Shown here in pieces: positions 43,976 to 51,905 of a stretch of DNA of 51,905 nt. This stretch comes from Mariniphaga sp. (GTDB lineage Bacteria; Bacteroidota; Bacteroidia; Bacteroidales; Prolixibacteraceae). The stretch covers positions 1-51,905 of the forward strand of contig JAHYIT010000021.1 in the NCBI GenBank assembly GCA_019429205.1, written 5' to 3'. Within the stretch, counting starts at the first letter, position 1. Every line of letters starts with the position of its first letter. Both the position numbers and the translations under genes were made by a program. The notes beneath the pieces were generated by a model, which saw nothing but the letters and a program-made list of their open reading frames with translations, was not told the DNA's origin and ran no database searches.

Positions 43976-44326
43976 ATGGGAAAGATGGTAAATGAATTTC
44001 GGGATTATCGTTCGAAAATGAATGAAAAAATTCTGGGCGGTGGAAACAAAGTGATGAAACGAATTTACAGCATCGACACCCTCACCTACCAGGACGGGGC
44101 GCTGAGCGGAAAAGTAAAGGAAATGCTGGGTTTGGCCACATCAATGGTTTTGCGCTGCGACGATTGTATTAAATACCATCTCGAGAAATGTTTTGAACAT
44201 GGGGTTACAACAGACGAAATTTTCGAAATTTTTTCAGTAGCCAATGTAGTAGGCGGTACCATTGTAATACCTCACACACGAAGAGCTTTGGAATATTGGG
44301 AAGAATTAAATGAGGGAAAAGAATAA
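43976..44326 (+). CDS. Carboxymuconolactone decarboxylase/AhpD-like protein
   Basis: Encodes 116 residues. The redox motif VLRCDDCIKYHLEKCFEHG has Cys61, Cys64 and His68, the CxxCxxxH of AhpD-type peroxidase partners. The helical repeat with GVTTDEIFEIFSVANVVGGT completes the CMD fold. The size suggests a homo-oligomeric thiol-disulphide protein rather than a true decarboxylase. Followed after 46 bp by the NifX-like gene on the same strand. Confidence 0.92.
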   Translation: MGKMVNEFRDYRSKMNEKILGGGNKVMKRIYSIDTLTYQDGALSGKVKEMLGLATSMVLRCDDCIKYHLEKCFEHGVTTDEIFEIFSVANVVGGTIVIPHTRRALEYWEELNEGKE

Positions 44327-44372
44327 AACTTTCGTGTGTTAAATTGTTATATAGAAAACAACTTTCAATGTT

Positions 44373-44693
44373 ATGAGTAAAATATATGCCATTTCTTCAG
44401 CAGGAAAATCTGAAAAATCATTTCTCGATCTGCGTTTTGGAAAATGTGAAAATATAGTACTGTACTATGTAGAAACCGGAGTGCTCAATATTTTGGAGAA
44501 TCCATTTAAAAATGCAGATCACAGTGGAATTCAGCTGGTAAAATTTCTGAAAGCAGAAGGTGTTTCAACCATTATCACCGGCGAGGTGGGCCCCATGGTT
44601 AGCAACTTACTTGAGAAAGAACAATTGCAACTGGTCTTGCTTCACGAAGAAAAAATTAAGATTGAAGAAATAATTGAACGGTTGAAGAAATAA
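44373..44693 (+). CDS. NifX/NifB-type FeMo-cofactor-binding domain protein
   Basis: Encodes 106 residues, a single dinitrogenase iron-molybdenum cofactor domain: KIYAISSAGKSEKSFLDLRF, GKCENIVLYYVETG, HSGIQLVKFLKAEGVSTIIT and GEVGPMVSNLLEKEQLQLVL. In nitrogen fixers the domain carries FeMo-co precursors; stand-alone copies are common in anaerobes without nitrogenase, where the ligand is unknown. No nif gene is in the window. Probably co-transcribed with the CMD gene. Confidence 0.9.
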   Translation: MSKIYAISSAGKSEKSFLDLRFGKCENIVLYYVETGVLNILENPFKNADHSGIQLVKFLKAEGVSTIITGEVGPMVSNLLEKEQLQLVLLHEEKIKIEEIIERLKK

Positions 44694-44700
44694 TTCAGAT

Positions 44701-45219
44701 TCAGTACAATCCTGAATTTATAAACGGAATAAGCGCCAGAATAACTGCTTGCCGGTATAGTTCGGTTCGGTCAATCTGGTTATGGGTCAGTAATCCTACT
44801 GCCCCGTTTTTTTGTTTTGAATTCGAAGCATTAAAAACCAAATCGTTTGCTGTGCCCAACTCAAGGCCACCGGCAACCAAATGACCAACTTTTTTAGGCA
44901 ACATAAATGCGGCTGTTCGCGCTTCGCCTTTTTTCCCGGCTCCGTAAATTACAATCCAGGCAAAAGCTGCCAGGCCATTTTCTTCGGACTGAACGCCTCC
45001 TTCAATCCCCACCCAAAAGTCTGCATCATGAATTTTTTTGCGGGCCTCTGTTGCCCTGTTCCGGGCCCCAATAAGAGTCTCCCGATCGGTAAGCGGTTGG
45101 TCTGATACACCTGAACCCGCCAGGACGCTTTCCAACTCAACTTCATGATAAAACGCTTTAAATCCTTTTTCAACAGCCCTTAATTTCACGGGATTTTCGG
45201 ATGCTACTACAATCTTCAT
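44701..45219 (-). CDS. yjjX: Inosine/xanthosine triphosphatase (DUF84)
   Basis: Encodes 172 residues, the YjjX length. Blocks: KIVVASENPVKLRAVEKGFK, SGVSDQPLTDRETLIGARNR, DADFWVGIEGGVQ and LELGTANDLVFNASNSKQKN, then GAVGLLTHNQIDRTELYRQA. It removes deaminated purine nucleotides (ITP, XTP) from the pool. Ends 7 bp from the NifX-like stop (convergent); divergent from the GNAT gene. Confidence 0.93.
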   Translation of the reverse strand: MKIVVASENPVKLRAVEKGFKAFYHEVELESVLAGSGVSDQPLTDRETLIGARNRATEARKKIHDADFWVGIEGGVQSEENGLAAFAWIVIYGAGKKGEARTAAFMLPKKVGHLVAGGLELGTANDLVFNASNSKQKNGAVGLLTHNQIDRTELYRQAVILALIPFINSGLY

Positions 45220-45317
45220 TTCAAGTTTTTTTCAAATAAACCGGCAACATAATCCATTTTTACTTGTTTTTAACACTTTTAAGCCGGATTTGTTATTTTC
45301 GCCGATAAAATTGAAAA

Positions 45318-45764
45318 ATGTTAGTCAGAAAAGCAAAATCAGAAGACCATAATTCCATTTTGGAATTTCAGTTGGCCATGGCCAGAGAAACGGAAGGCAT
45401 TGATTTAGAACGCTCAACCGTTGAAAAAGGAGTTGCCTCAGTTTTGAAAGATTCTTCCAAAGGAAATTATTACGTGGCCGAAAAAAACGAAAAAGTGATT
45501 GGTTCGCTCCTTACCACTTTTGAGTGGAGCGACTGGCGCAACGGAACCGTTTTGTGGATTCAGTCGGTATATGTAATTCCCGAATTCAGGAGAAAGGGCG
45601 TTTACAGCCAATTGTACGCGCATGTAAAAAATCTTGTACTGGAAAATTCCGATTTGAAAGGAATCCGTTTGTATGCCGACAAAACAAACGTGGGAGCGCA
45701 CAAAGTTTACCGGAAACTCGGCATGACACCAGATCATTACATTACCTTTGAATGGTTAAAATAA
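45318..45764 (+). CDS. GNAT-family N-acetyltransferase
   Basis: Encodes 148 residues. MLVRKAKSEDHNSILEFQLA opens the fold; the acetyl-CoA loop is IPEFRRKGVYSQLYAHVKNL, and DKTNVGAHKVYRKLGM closes it, as in RimI-like enzymes. The acetyl acceptor is unknown. The AlbA_2 gene starts 8 bp after its stop and is likely co-transcribed. Confidence 0.93.
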   Translation: MLVRKAKSEDHNSILEFQLAMARETEGIDLERSTVEKGVASVLKDSSKGNYYVAEKNEKVIGSLLTTFEWSDWRNGTVLWIQSVYVIPEFRRKGVYSQLYAHVKNLVLENSDLKGIRLYADKTNVGAHKVYRKLGMTPDHYITFEWLK

Positions 45765-45772
45765 ACTGAGAT

Positions 45773-46435
45773 TTGAATACGGGACTGTATAAATTAATTG
45801 AAGAGGGCGAGCACCAGCAGCAGGATTTTAAATTCTGCATCAACGATTCGAAAAAAATTGCCAAATCGCTGGTGGCCTTTGCCAATACCGATGGCGGACG
45901 ATTGCTCATTGGCGTAAAAGACAATGGCAAAGTGGTGGGCATCAGAACCGACGAAGAGTATTACATGGTGGAGTCGGCAGCAAAAATTTACAGCAATCCA
46001 CCCATCGATTTTACCACCAAACAGTGGAGTACCGAAGGAAAAACCGTTTTGGAAATTTCGGTGCAACCCAGTGAGAAAAAACCACATTTTGCAAAGGATG
46101 AAACCGGAAAATGGCTGGCCTATATTCGCATAAAAGACGAAAATGTGCTGGCACACAACATTCAGTTGGTGGTTTGGAGAAAACAAAACAGTTCTAAAGG
46201 AATACATTTTACCTATTCGGAAAATGAGAAATTCCTGATTGATTACCTGCTGAACAATGAGGGGATTACCTTTTCAAAATTTATTCGGCTGGCACATATA
46301 TCGCGGAAAAAAGCAGAAGAAGTACTCAGTAATTTTGTAATTATGGATGTGATAAAAATGCAAACTTCCCGCGAAGGAACCGTTTTTGTACTGAACAGAG
46401 AGTTTGATCAATCGGAGATTGAAAAGTTCAGATGA
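45773..46435 (+). CDS. AlbA_2 (Schlafen-type) domain protein with C-terminal winged helix
   Basis: Encodes 220 residues from a TTG start at 45773; no ATG exists before the conserved region. The AlbA_2 domain shows EEGEHQQQDFKFCINDSKKI, AKSLVAFANTDGGRLLIGVK and DNGKVVGIRTDEEYYMVESA, the putative ATP- or nucleic-acid-binding set. A C-terminal winged-helix-like part follows (EKFLIDYLLNNEGITFSKFI, then HISRKKAEEVLSNFVIMDVI). Such proteins are often annotated as transcriptional regulators. It follows the GNAT gene with an 8-bp gap. Confidence 0.88.
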   Translation: MNTGLYKLIEEGEHQQQDFKFCINDSKKIAKSLVAFANTDGGRLLIGVKDNGKVVGIRTDEEYYMVESAAKIYSNPPIDFTTKQWSTEGKTVLEISVQPSEKKPHFAKDETGKWLAYIRIKDENVLAHNIQLVVWRKQNSSKGIHFTYSENEKFLIDYLLNNEGITFSKFIRLAHISRKKAEEVLSNFVIMDVIKMQTSREGTVFVLNREFDQSEIEKFR

Positions 46436-46512
46436 TGCTTAATAAATCACTCTATTAACAAACTTTTTACACTTTTTTATTTATTTCAAAACTTCAGTCC
46501 TGTTTTTCTGTT

Positions 46513-46520
46513 TACTTTTG
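46513..46520 (+). promoter_or_regulatory. Putative -7 element TACTTTTG
   Basis: Exact TAnnTTTG match 28 bp upstream of the alkaline phosphatase ATG at 46549. No Pho-box-like direct repeat was seen in the 113-bp spacer. Confidence 0.5.
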
Positions 46521-46548
46521 AAAGTTCAATTTAAAAAATTTAAAAAAA

Positions 46549-47703
46549 ATGAATCAAAAAGTATTAATTCTTTTCATTGCCCTTTTCACCGGATTTGCTG
46601 CTTTGGCACAAAACGATTACCTGGATGCTGATGCAGAAGATGTCGAAAAAACATACATTGGCGGGGAAGGCCACGATGTAAAAACGTATCCGCAAACATT
46701 CAAAGCAAAAAAACCAAAAAATGTTATCTTTTTTATTGCCGATGGCATGAGCCTGCCGCATCTGCACGCCGCCCTTACAGCAAATAAAGGCAACCTGTTT
46801 ATTGAAAATTTAAAATACATGGGGTTGGTAAAAACCCATTCGGCCGACAGATACATCACTGATTCAGCCGCTGCCGGAACTGCTTTTTCCACAGGAACGA
46901 AAACTTATAGTGGCGCCATTGGAGTTGATGTAAACAAAAAGCCAATTAAAACCATTCTGGAAGAAGCTGAAGAAAAAGGCCTGGCTACCGGACTGGTTTC
47001 CACGTCGTCGATTACCCACGCCACACCGGCTTCGTTCATTGCCCACCAGGAAAGCCGGAACATGTATGAAGAAATTGCGGCCGATTTCCTGAAAACCGAC
47101 ATCGATGTTTTTATTGGCGGAGGTTACAAACATTTCACCGAACGTAAAGACGGACGAAACCTGGTGGAAGAATTGAAACAAAAAGGCTATCGGGTGGAGC
47201 AGGACATCAACACCATTAAAAACGTAAAAGAAGGCAAACTGGCCGGGCTCACCGCTTCCGAGCACAACGGAAGGATGGATGAACGCGGCAACATGCTGCC
47301 GGTTGCCACCAACACGGCCATCAACATTTTAAGCAACAACAAAAAAGGTTTCTTTTTAATGGTGGAAGGTTCACAGGTTGACTGGGGAGGGCATGCAGGA
47401 AGCACCATTTATGTGGTGGAAGATATGCTCGACATCGACCGTGCCATTGGCAAAGCACTGGAATTTGCAGCCCAAAACAAAGAAACACTCGTTATTGTTA
47501 CTTCCGACCATGAAACCGGAGGAATGACTATACTTGACGGCAATTACGAAACCGGCATGGTTAAAGGCGAATTTACCACCGGCGGACACACCGGAATTAT
47601 GGTTCCTGTAATGGCTTATGGCCCCGGAGCAGAACAATTTACCGGGATAATGGACAATACGGATATTCACAACCGAATCAGAAAATTACTTTTGGGAAAC
47701 TGA
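46549..47703 (+). CDS. Alkaline phosphatase, exported
   Basis: Encodes 384 residues with a signal peptide (MNQKVLILFIALFTGFAALA, cleaved before QND). Metal and catalytic sites are in place: NVIFFIADGMSLPHLHAAL (Asp65), the nucleophile Ser106 in YITDSAAAGTAFSTGTKTYS, HATPASFIAHQESR, FFLMVEGSQVDWGGHAGS and TLVIVTSDHETGGMTIL. It has no T9SS tail, so it is periplasmic or simply secreted. It hydrolyses phosphomonoesters to release phosphate. It ends at a strong terminator 20 bp after the stop. Confidence 0.96.
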   Translation: MNQKVLILFIALFTGFAALAQNDYLDADAEDVEKTYIGGEGHDVKTYPQTFKAKKPKNVIFFIADGMSLPHLHAALTANKGNLFIENLKYMGLVKTHSADRYITDSAAAGTAFSTGTKTYSGAIGVDVNKKPIKTILEEAEEKGLATGLVSTSSITHATPASFIAHQESRNMYEEIAADFLKTDIDVFIGGGYKHFTERKDGRNLVEELKQKGYRVEQDINTIKNVKEGKLAGLTASEHNGRMDERGNMLPVATNTAINILSNNKKGFFLMVEGSQVDWGGHAGSTIYVVEDMLDIDRAIGKALEFAAQNKETLVIVTSDHETGGMTILDGNYETGMVKGEFTTGGHTGIMVPVMAYGPGAEQFTGIMDNTDIHNRIRKLLLGN

Positions 47704-47722
47704 TTGCATGATATTTGGAACA

Positions 47723-47755
47723 AAAAACGTCAGGCATTTTCAACCTGACGTTTTT
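47723..47755. terminator. Bidirectional intrinsic terminator
   Basis: A 12-bp perfect stem AAAAACGTCAGG / CCTGACGTTTTT around a 9-base loop. On the plus strand it follows the alkaline phosphatase; on the minus strand it follows the small beta-barrel gene whose stop is at 47775, with A/T-rich flanks giving U runs in both directions. Confidence 0.85.
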
Positions 47756-47774
47756 GGTTCAATAAATTCCTGGA

Positions 47775-48317
47775 TTAAAAATACCATACTGCTGTCAACT
47801 TTAAATTTTGCCAGGCATAATTTCGTTGTAAAAAAAGAAGCGAATAGGAAGTTGAAACATCAATTTTCAAATTTTTATGCAAACCTGAATCTGTAATAAG
47901 GCCAACCATAGGAGCAATTCCTACAGCATGTTCCTTTTTCTTTTGAAATGCAACATTATCGCCAGATACAATCCACGGAACTTCAGATACTATCTGAAAT
48001 AAACCGGTCAGGAAGCCCGAATACAGAGAATATTTCTGCTTATTTAAAAATCTGTATCTCAAAACGATATTTCCTGAACCAATGTAATAATCAGGCCTTA
48101 ACGGACCAAAAAACAACCTTTCATACCCGAACTGAACATCAAATGAGGAAAAAAATGAATACCCTAATAAAACAGAAGGGCCGTAGCCATAATCTACTTC
48201 CGCTGCCAGTGTTTTTAACGGATAAACAACTGCACCGCTTATTCCGGCCTGAAATTGCGCATGAACAGGTTGATAAATAATTAAAACAAACAACACAACA
48301 ACCAAACTAATCTTCAT
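47775..48317 (-). CDS. Small outer-membrane beta-barrel protein
   Basis: Encodes 180 residues. Signal peptide MKISLVVVLFVLIIYQPVHA, then alternating amphipathic strands rich in Tyr, Phe and Gly: GISGAVVYPLKTLAAEVDYG, VLLGYSFFSSFDVQFGYERL and NIVLRYRFLNKQKYSLYSGF, ending with the Phe typical of outer-membrane barrels (LKLTAVWYF). No specific family is recognised. It is 4 bp downstream of the TonB-dependent receptor, so it is probably its co-transcribed partner. Confidence 0.82.
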   Translation of the reverse strand: MKISLVVVLFVLIIYQPVHAQFQAGISGAVVYPLKTLAAEVDYGYGPSVLLGYSFFSSFDVQFGYERLFFGPLRPDYYIGSGNIVLRYRFLNKQKYSLYSGFLTGLFQIVSEVPWIVSGDNVAFQKKKEHAVGIAPMVGLITDSGLHKNLKIDVSTSYSLLFLQRNYAWQNLKLTAVWYF

Positions 48318-48321
48318 ACCA

Positions 48322-50604
48322 TTAAAATTTAAAGCTGTAACTAACTGAAGGCAAAAAAGGGAAAAGACTTTGTTGGTAAAATGTCATTTTTCCTGTGCCA
48401 TTAAAACCGTAATCATAATCTGCAAAATAGAAATACGGATTCTTGCGGTTATACAAATTTATGATACTGAAATTCCATTCACTTTCGCCCCATTTTGGTT
48501 TTAGCAAACAGGTTAAACTAACATCCAACCGGTGATAGGCAGCTCCCCGGACACTGTTTTTTGGTCCGTACAACAAGACGGTTTCCCCCTCCAAATCGTA
48601 ATACTGTGCTACTGGTAATGTAACGGGAGTACCTGCTCCATAAACCCATGTTGCCGAAAAACTGAGTTTTTTACTAATCCGGTGATTAATAAACGATTTA
48701 AATTCAAAAGGCCTGTCATAATTATACGGATAGGGTCTTCCTTCATTCAACTGTTTAAAGGTGCGTTCCGACTTTGAAAAAGCAGCACCTGCCCAGCCGG
48801 TAGTCTGCCCAACAATTTTCCGCAACAGTAGTTCCAGACCTTTGCTTGTTCCACTTCCTCCGGCCCAAATCGTATTTTCAAGGTTATGCTGAGCAGAGGC
48901 GAAATTAATTCCTTCTTTTAATTCAGTCAGGTTATTTAATTGCTTTTTATAAAAATCAATATCTAACTGAATCTCCTTAACCCCTGTATCCCAGGAAATT
49001 CCGGCTGAAAACATTTTCGAATTTTCCGGTGGAGCAAATTTAGCAGAAGGAATGCGGAATTCAACCGGGATACCTGCCCCAGGGCTAGAAAGCAAATGAA
49101 AAGTCTGATGCATTACATCCCAGGATGTTCTTAAAAGTATCGTTTTTCCCAACTGTTTGGAAACAGCTATTCGCGGTTCAGGAAGAATATTATTTTTTCC
49201 TGCAGGGCTCAAAAAAACAGTTCGTAATCCGCCCTGAAAACTGAATCCGAAAAAATCATCCAATCTGCCTTGAATATAAAAGCTATACTCATTAGCCCTG
49301 ATATCGGGATAACCCAATTCCTGTTTTTCCTCATACTGAATGACAGAAGATTTCCCCGGAGAATAATTATGGTTGATAAATCCAAAGCCCGAATTAATTT
49401 CAAGGTTTTTTTCAGAATAATATTCAAGATTAATATTTAAAAAATTATCGCTTATTGCCGACAAAAACCTTTGATTGATTTGTTGATGATTTTTATCAGA
49501 AACAGACTCGCTTTTCGTTGTTTGCAAATACCGGTAGGTAGTATGACCTAAAATAACATTTGAATAAAGATTCGATGTTAAAATTCTGCTGTAACGTGCC
49601 GAGCCGGCAGTATTTCCCCAGGCTATCGCCTGTAAGTTTTTAGCCAGCTCCACACTGTTATTCACTTCCACTTCGTCGTTGCCCCTATAAAAACTAAGGA
49701 AAATCCGGTCCTTTTCTGAAAGGATAGTATTCAATTTCAAATTTGTATCGTAAAAATTAAACCCGAGGTTTAAACCATATAACCAACGAAAAATGGGTAT
49801 AGTATTTTTTCGGGCAGAAATTAGAAACGACGATTTGTTTTTTATTACAGGACCTTCAATGCCAATTTTCGACGAAATTAAGCCAACTGTTCCATAAATA
49901 TCATATTCATGCAAATTCCCGTCATTGGTTCGAATGTCGGCAACTGAAGATAGCCTGCCTCCATAACGCAAAGGAAATGCATTTTTATAAAAATCGACAG
50001 ATTTAATAATATCTGCGTTAAATGTAGAAAGAAAACCACCTAAATGATTCACGTAATAAAGAGGCATATCGTCAATCAAAAAAAGGTTTTGTTCGCTGGT
50101 TCCTCCCCTTACATTCATAGCTGCGTTTCCATCGCCGGCAAGCGCAACGCCCGGCAGCAGTTGCATAAAAGTTGTTAAATCGGTTTCACCTGAGAATGCA
50201 GGAAAATTTTTAAGCTCTTTGGGATTCAATTTAAAATGCCCGGCACTTAAACGACTTTTCGTTCTTTGAAAATCACTTACTACAACCTCACCAATTGAGA
50301 AGCTGTCAGGTTCCAGACCAAGCCGTATTACAGCACTTTTTTTCACTGTTGTCTCCAACTGTTTGTATCCTAAAAAAGAAACCACCAGATTTACCAGGGA
50401 ATCGGCTTTGGTTGATATTAGAAAAAAATGCCCGTAAGAATTGGTGGAAGTCCCGTTAAAAGTATTTTTTTCGATAATGGAAGCCCCCGGAAGAATTTCA
50501 CCGGTTTTAATATCGTAAACCGTGCCTGAAACAGAATGCTGGGCAATGCATATATTAAAAGCACAAGACGATATAAATAATAACAACAGCTTTTTCATTT
50601 CCAT
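48322..50604 (-). CDS. TonB-dependent receptor with carboxypeptidase-like N-terminal domain
   Basis: Encodes about 760 residues from ATG 50604 (another ATG at 50598). The signal peptide (MKKLLLLFISSCAFNICIAQ) is followed by a carboxypeptidase-regulatory-like domain (SVSGTVYDIKTGEILPGASI, SYGHFFLISTKADSLVNLVV), a plug (LPGVALAGDGNAAMNVRGGT, then LFLIDDMPLYYVNHLGGFLS) and a 22-strand-type barrel ending PFLPSVSYSFKF. No TonB-box was identified. Its upstream neighbour is a DUF4249 lipoprotein, the common Bacteroidota pairing for this receptor class. The ligand is unknown; no SusD partner is present, so it is not a typical glycan-uptake pair. Confidence 0.93.
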   Translation of the reverse strand: MEMKKLLLLFISSCAFNICIAQHSVSGTVYDIKTGEILPGASIIEKNTFNGTSTNSYGHFFLISTKADSLVNLVVSFLGYKQLETTVKKSAVIRLGLEPDSFSIGEVVVSDFQRTKSRLSAGHFKLNPKELKNFPAFSGETDLTTFMQLLPGVALAGDGNAAMNVRGGTSEQNLFLIDDMPLYYVNHLGGFLSTFNADIIKSVDFYKNAFPLRYGGRLSSVADIRTNDGNLHEYDIYGTVGLISSKIGIEGPVIKNKSSFLISARKNTIPIFRWLYGLNLGFNFYDTNLKLNTILSEKDRIFLSFYRGNDEVEVNNSVELAKNLQAIAWGNTAGSARYSRILTSNLYSNVILGHTTYRYLQTTKSESVSDKNHQQINQRFLSAISDNFLNINLEYYSEKNLEINSGFGFINHNYSPGKSSVIQYEEKQELGYPDIRANEYSFYIQGRLDDFFGFSFQGGLRTVFLSPAGKNNILPEPRIAVSKQLGKTILLRTSWDVMHQTFHLLSSPGAGIPVEFRIPSAKFAPPENSKMFSAGISWDTGVKEIQLDIDFYKKQLNNLTELKEGINFASAQHNLENTIWAGGSGTSKGLELLLRKIVGQTTGWAGAAFSKSERTFKQLNEGRPYPYNYDRPFEFKSFINHRISKKLSFSATWVYGAGTPVTLPVAQYYDLEGETVLLYGPKNSVRGAAYHRLDVSLTCLLKPKWGESEWNFSIINLYNRKNPYFYFADYDYGFNGTGKMTFYQQSLFPFLPSVSYSFKF

Positions 50605-50611
50605 CGCGGGA

Positions 50612-51685
50612 TTAAGGATAATCATACCGAAATGTTATGGAGTCGGAAGCAAAAGCTGCAAAAATTCCGGTACCGTTTACTATGTTGGAATAGACATTTA
50701 CCGGGGAACCCGCCCCGTAAAGCGCATCACCTTCGCGCGAATAAAATTGTGTTAACCTGCTTACATGATATCGGTAATAACTGGATGAAACCGTTCTGAG
50801 CTCAATATGGGCCCGGTGTGAAAAAATATGATAAGTATTTTTTTGTTCGCCGTTTTCGGAAACTGTAGTGGTATGTACGGAGGGAGGATCGTAATAAAAC
50901 TCTACAGCAAATGCTTCGTTATAGTGCGTTTTTTTAAAATAGAGTTTTCGCGGAGGAAAAGCATCCAGTTGCAGAATGGAAGGATAATAGTCTTCTTTCG
51001 TTATTAGCGGGTCGTCGGAACTTAAATAAGCAAAAGATGGCATTCTCAGGTTTTCATCTATGTAAAATCCTTCGGGCGAAACCGAATCAGTCACTTCCGT
51101 TTGAACAGAAATCTCGTAAAAGGAAAATGATCTTAAATCCGCCGGAAGAACCTCCAACCTGACACGTGTCAGCAGGTTATCGTTAACATTTTTGGCTTTG
51201 GGTGTTAAGTTCAGTTTTCCAATGGTTGAGGCAAACGGAATGGTATCTGTTGCCTCTACCGGTTCTGTCTGTATTGAAGAAAAGCGAAGAAAAACTGAAT
51301 AAGCGCCGCCTTTAGTAAAGTTTACCGGAGAATAATAAAGTCCTTTACCTTCTTTATCAATTTTTAATTCATGCCTTTCCCCGGTTTCTAAAGATTCAAG
51401 GTAACCAAAATCCGGAATTACATTATTAACTGAGTTATTTAAGGTAAACGCATGTGCAGTAACACCGGTGGCAATCCGGCAACTGTCTCCCGGCGAAAAG
51501 AGCGATAAAAGCACCGGTTGCGGAACAAATTTGCTGAATATTCCGGTTTGCGAAACATCAAATTCAGTCCGCTCAGTGCAGGAATATAATCCTGTGCAAA
51601 GAAGCAGAAAAACAGTTTTAACATGGAACCGGGCACAAACCCGGTTCCATGTTTTTTTCCAATAGCTATTTGTAACTTTGTGCAT
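50612..51685 (-). CDS. DUF4249 lipoprotein
   Basis: Encodes about 357 residues if started at ATG 51685; the frame also allows 51721. The lipoprotein signal KTVFLLLCTGLYSCTERTEF has a clean lipobox with Cys. The body shows DUF4249 blocks such as QPVLLSLFSPGDSCRIATGV, TGERHELKIDKEGKGLYYSP and the RAHIELRTVSSSYYRYHVSR segment near the end, closing with FAAFASDSITFRYDYP. DUF4249 proteins sit on the outer membrane next to TonB receptors; function unknown. Oddity: the natural start ATG (51624, in a strong hairpin) lies one base out of frame with the lipoprotein signal, so the true start, or a single-base error, is unresolved. Confidence 0.85.
   Translation of the reverse strand: MHKVTNSYWKKTWNRVCARFHVKTVFLLLCTGLYSCTERTEFDVSQTGIFSKFVPQPVLLSLFSPGDSCRIATGVTAHAFTLNNSVNNVIPDFGYLESLETGERHELKIDKEGKGLYYSPVNFTKGGAYSVFLRFSSIQTEPVEATDTIPFASTIGKLNLTPKAKNVNDNLLTRVRLEVLPADLRSFSFYEISVQTEVTDSVSPEGFYIDENLRMPSFAYLSSDDPLITKEDYYPSILQLDAFPPRKLYFKKTHYNEAFAVEFYYDPPSVHTTTVSENGEQKNTYHIFSHRAHIELRTVSSSYYRYHVSRLTQFYSREGDALYGAGSPVNVYSNIVNGTGIFAAFASDSITFRYDYP
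51620..51658 (+). terminator. Strong terminator-like hairpin at the 5' end of DUF4249, antisense orientation
   Basis: A perfect 14-bp stem AACATGGAACCGGG / CCCGGTTCCATGTT with loop CACAAA, followed by seven T on the plus strand. No plus-strand gene ends here. On the minus strand the hairpin forms just ahead of the DUF4249 signal peptide and is not followed by a U run. Confidence 0.7.
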
Positions 51686-51728
51686 TAACCCACATTGCAG
51701 GGGTAGCATCAAAAAACCCATAAAAATC

Positions 51729-51754
51729 TGTTGATAACCCTGATTTTATCAACA
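51729..51754. promoter_or_regulatory. 26-bp dyad (9-8-9) upstream of DUF4249
   Basis: Arms TGTTGATAA and TTATCAACA are perfect inverted repeats separated by 8 bases. They lie just upstream of the first possible DUF4249 start, a good position for an operator or 5'-UTR hairpin. The rest of the right edge (to 51905) holds nothing else I recognise. Confidence 0.4.
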
Positions 51755-51905
51755 ATTGCCAAATGCGTAAAAACAGAAATAGCTGATATTCAGCAATATA
51801 AGTTTTGTTGCTATTTTGTTTTCCAAATGTTGTACCCCCGCTCTTATTGCTGATAAACAAATAGTTGCATAGCTTTGCAGCATGTTTGTCAAGCCATATT
51901 TAAAA

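Noticed and set aside
1-51905. Search for tRNA, rRNA, CRISPR arrays, integrases, insertion sequences and attachment sites
   Set aside because: No cloverleaf-like gene, regular repeat array, transposase or recombinase frame was recognised by eye; small RNAs cannot be excluded without a covariance search.

Overview
The window looks like a stretch of Bacteroidota chromosome, probably a marine or anaerobic Bacteroidales/Marinilabiliales-type organism (lineage inferred from gene content, not from any search). Supporting signs are exact TAnnTTTG -7 promoter elements upstream of many genes, a type IX secretion C-terminal sorting tail, a TonB-dependent receptor next to a DUF4249 lipoprotein, the rsfS-ftsH-cdsA-psd-pssA gene string, and a long Bacteroidota-style amidophosphoribosyltransferase. 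No rRNA, tRNA, CRISPR array, integrase or insertion sequence was seen.

Region 1 (1-19048) is accessory. A truncated ECF sigma factor lies at the left edge. It is followed by a dense set of surface-glycan or surface-modification genes: three GT2 glycosyltransferase domains (one fused to a methyltransferase), a separate methyltransferase, a VTC (polyphosphate polymerase-type) protein, a DUF4956 membrane protein, a large CotH-kinase lipoprotein with a beta-helix tail, a secreted metallophosphoesterase, and five GT-C-type multi-pass membrane proteins (ArnT/PMT-like or DUF2079-like). By eye, the CotH protein and two of the GT-C enzymes share a roughly 130-residue beta-rich domain. This is the best argument that the CotH/VTC module and the GT-C module act in one extracytoplasmic system. 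I regard it as the most likely undescribed system here.

Region 2 (19175-32297) is mostly housekeeping: coaD, a degenerate thioredoxin-like protein, a NUDIX hydrolase, pyrE, an SRPBCC protein, birA, then the operon rsfS-ftsH-DUF2007-cdsA-psd-pssA (protein quality control and phosphatidylethanolamine synthesis). After it come a 5'-truncated FemAB-type pseudogene, the long PurF homologue, a SPOR-domain protein and a YebC regulator.

Region 3 (32394-35871) is a nickel-pincer cofactor operon, larE-larC-larB plus a UreH/NicO-like transporter. The cofactor's only characterised client, lactate racemase LarA, is not in the window. MiaB (36063-37403) follows.

Region 4 (37409-43800) is a complete seven-gene Mrp (mrpABCDEFG) Na+/H+ antiporter operon led by a tandem universal stress protein.

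Region 5 (43976-51905) holds small soluble proteins (an AhpD-like CMD protein, a NifX/NifB-like FeMo-co-domain protein, YjjX, GNAT, AlbA_2), a secreted alkaline phosphatase ending at a clear bidirectional terminator, and a minus-strand unit of DUF4249 lipoprotein, TonB-dependent receptor and small outer-membrane beta-barrel. The DUF4249 start is unusual: a strong terminator-like hairpin overlaps it, and a good lipoprotein start lies one base out of frame.
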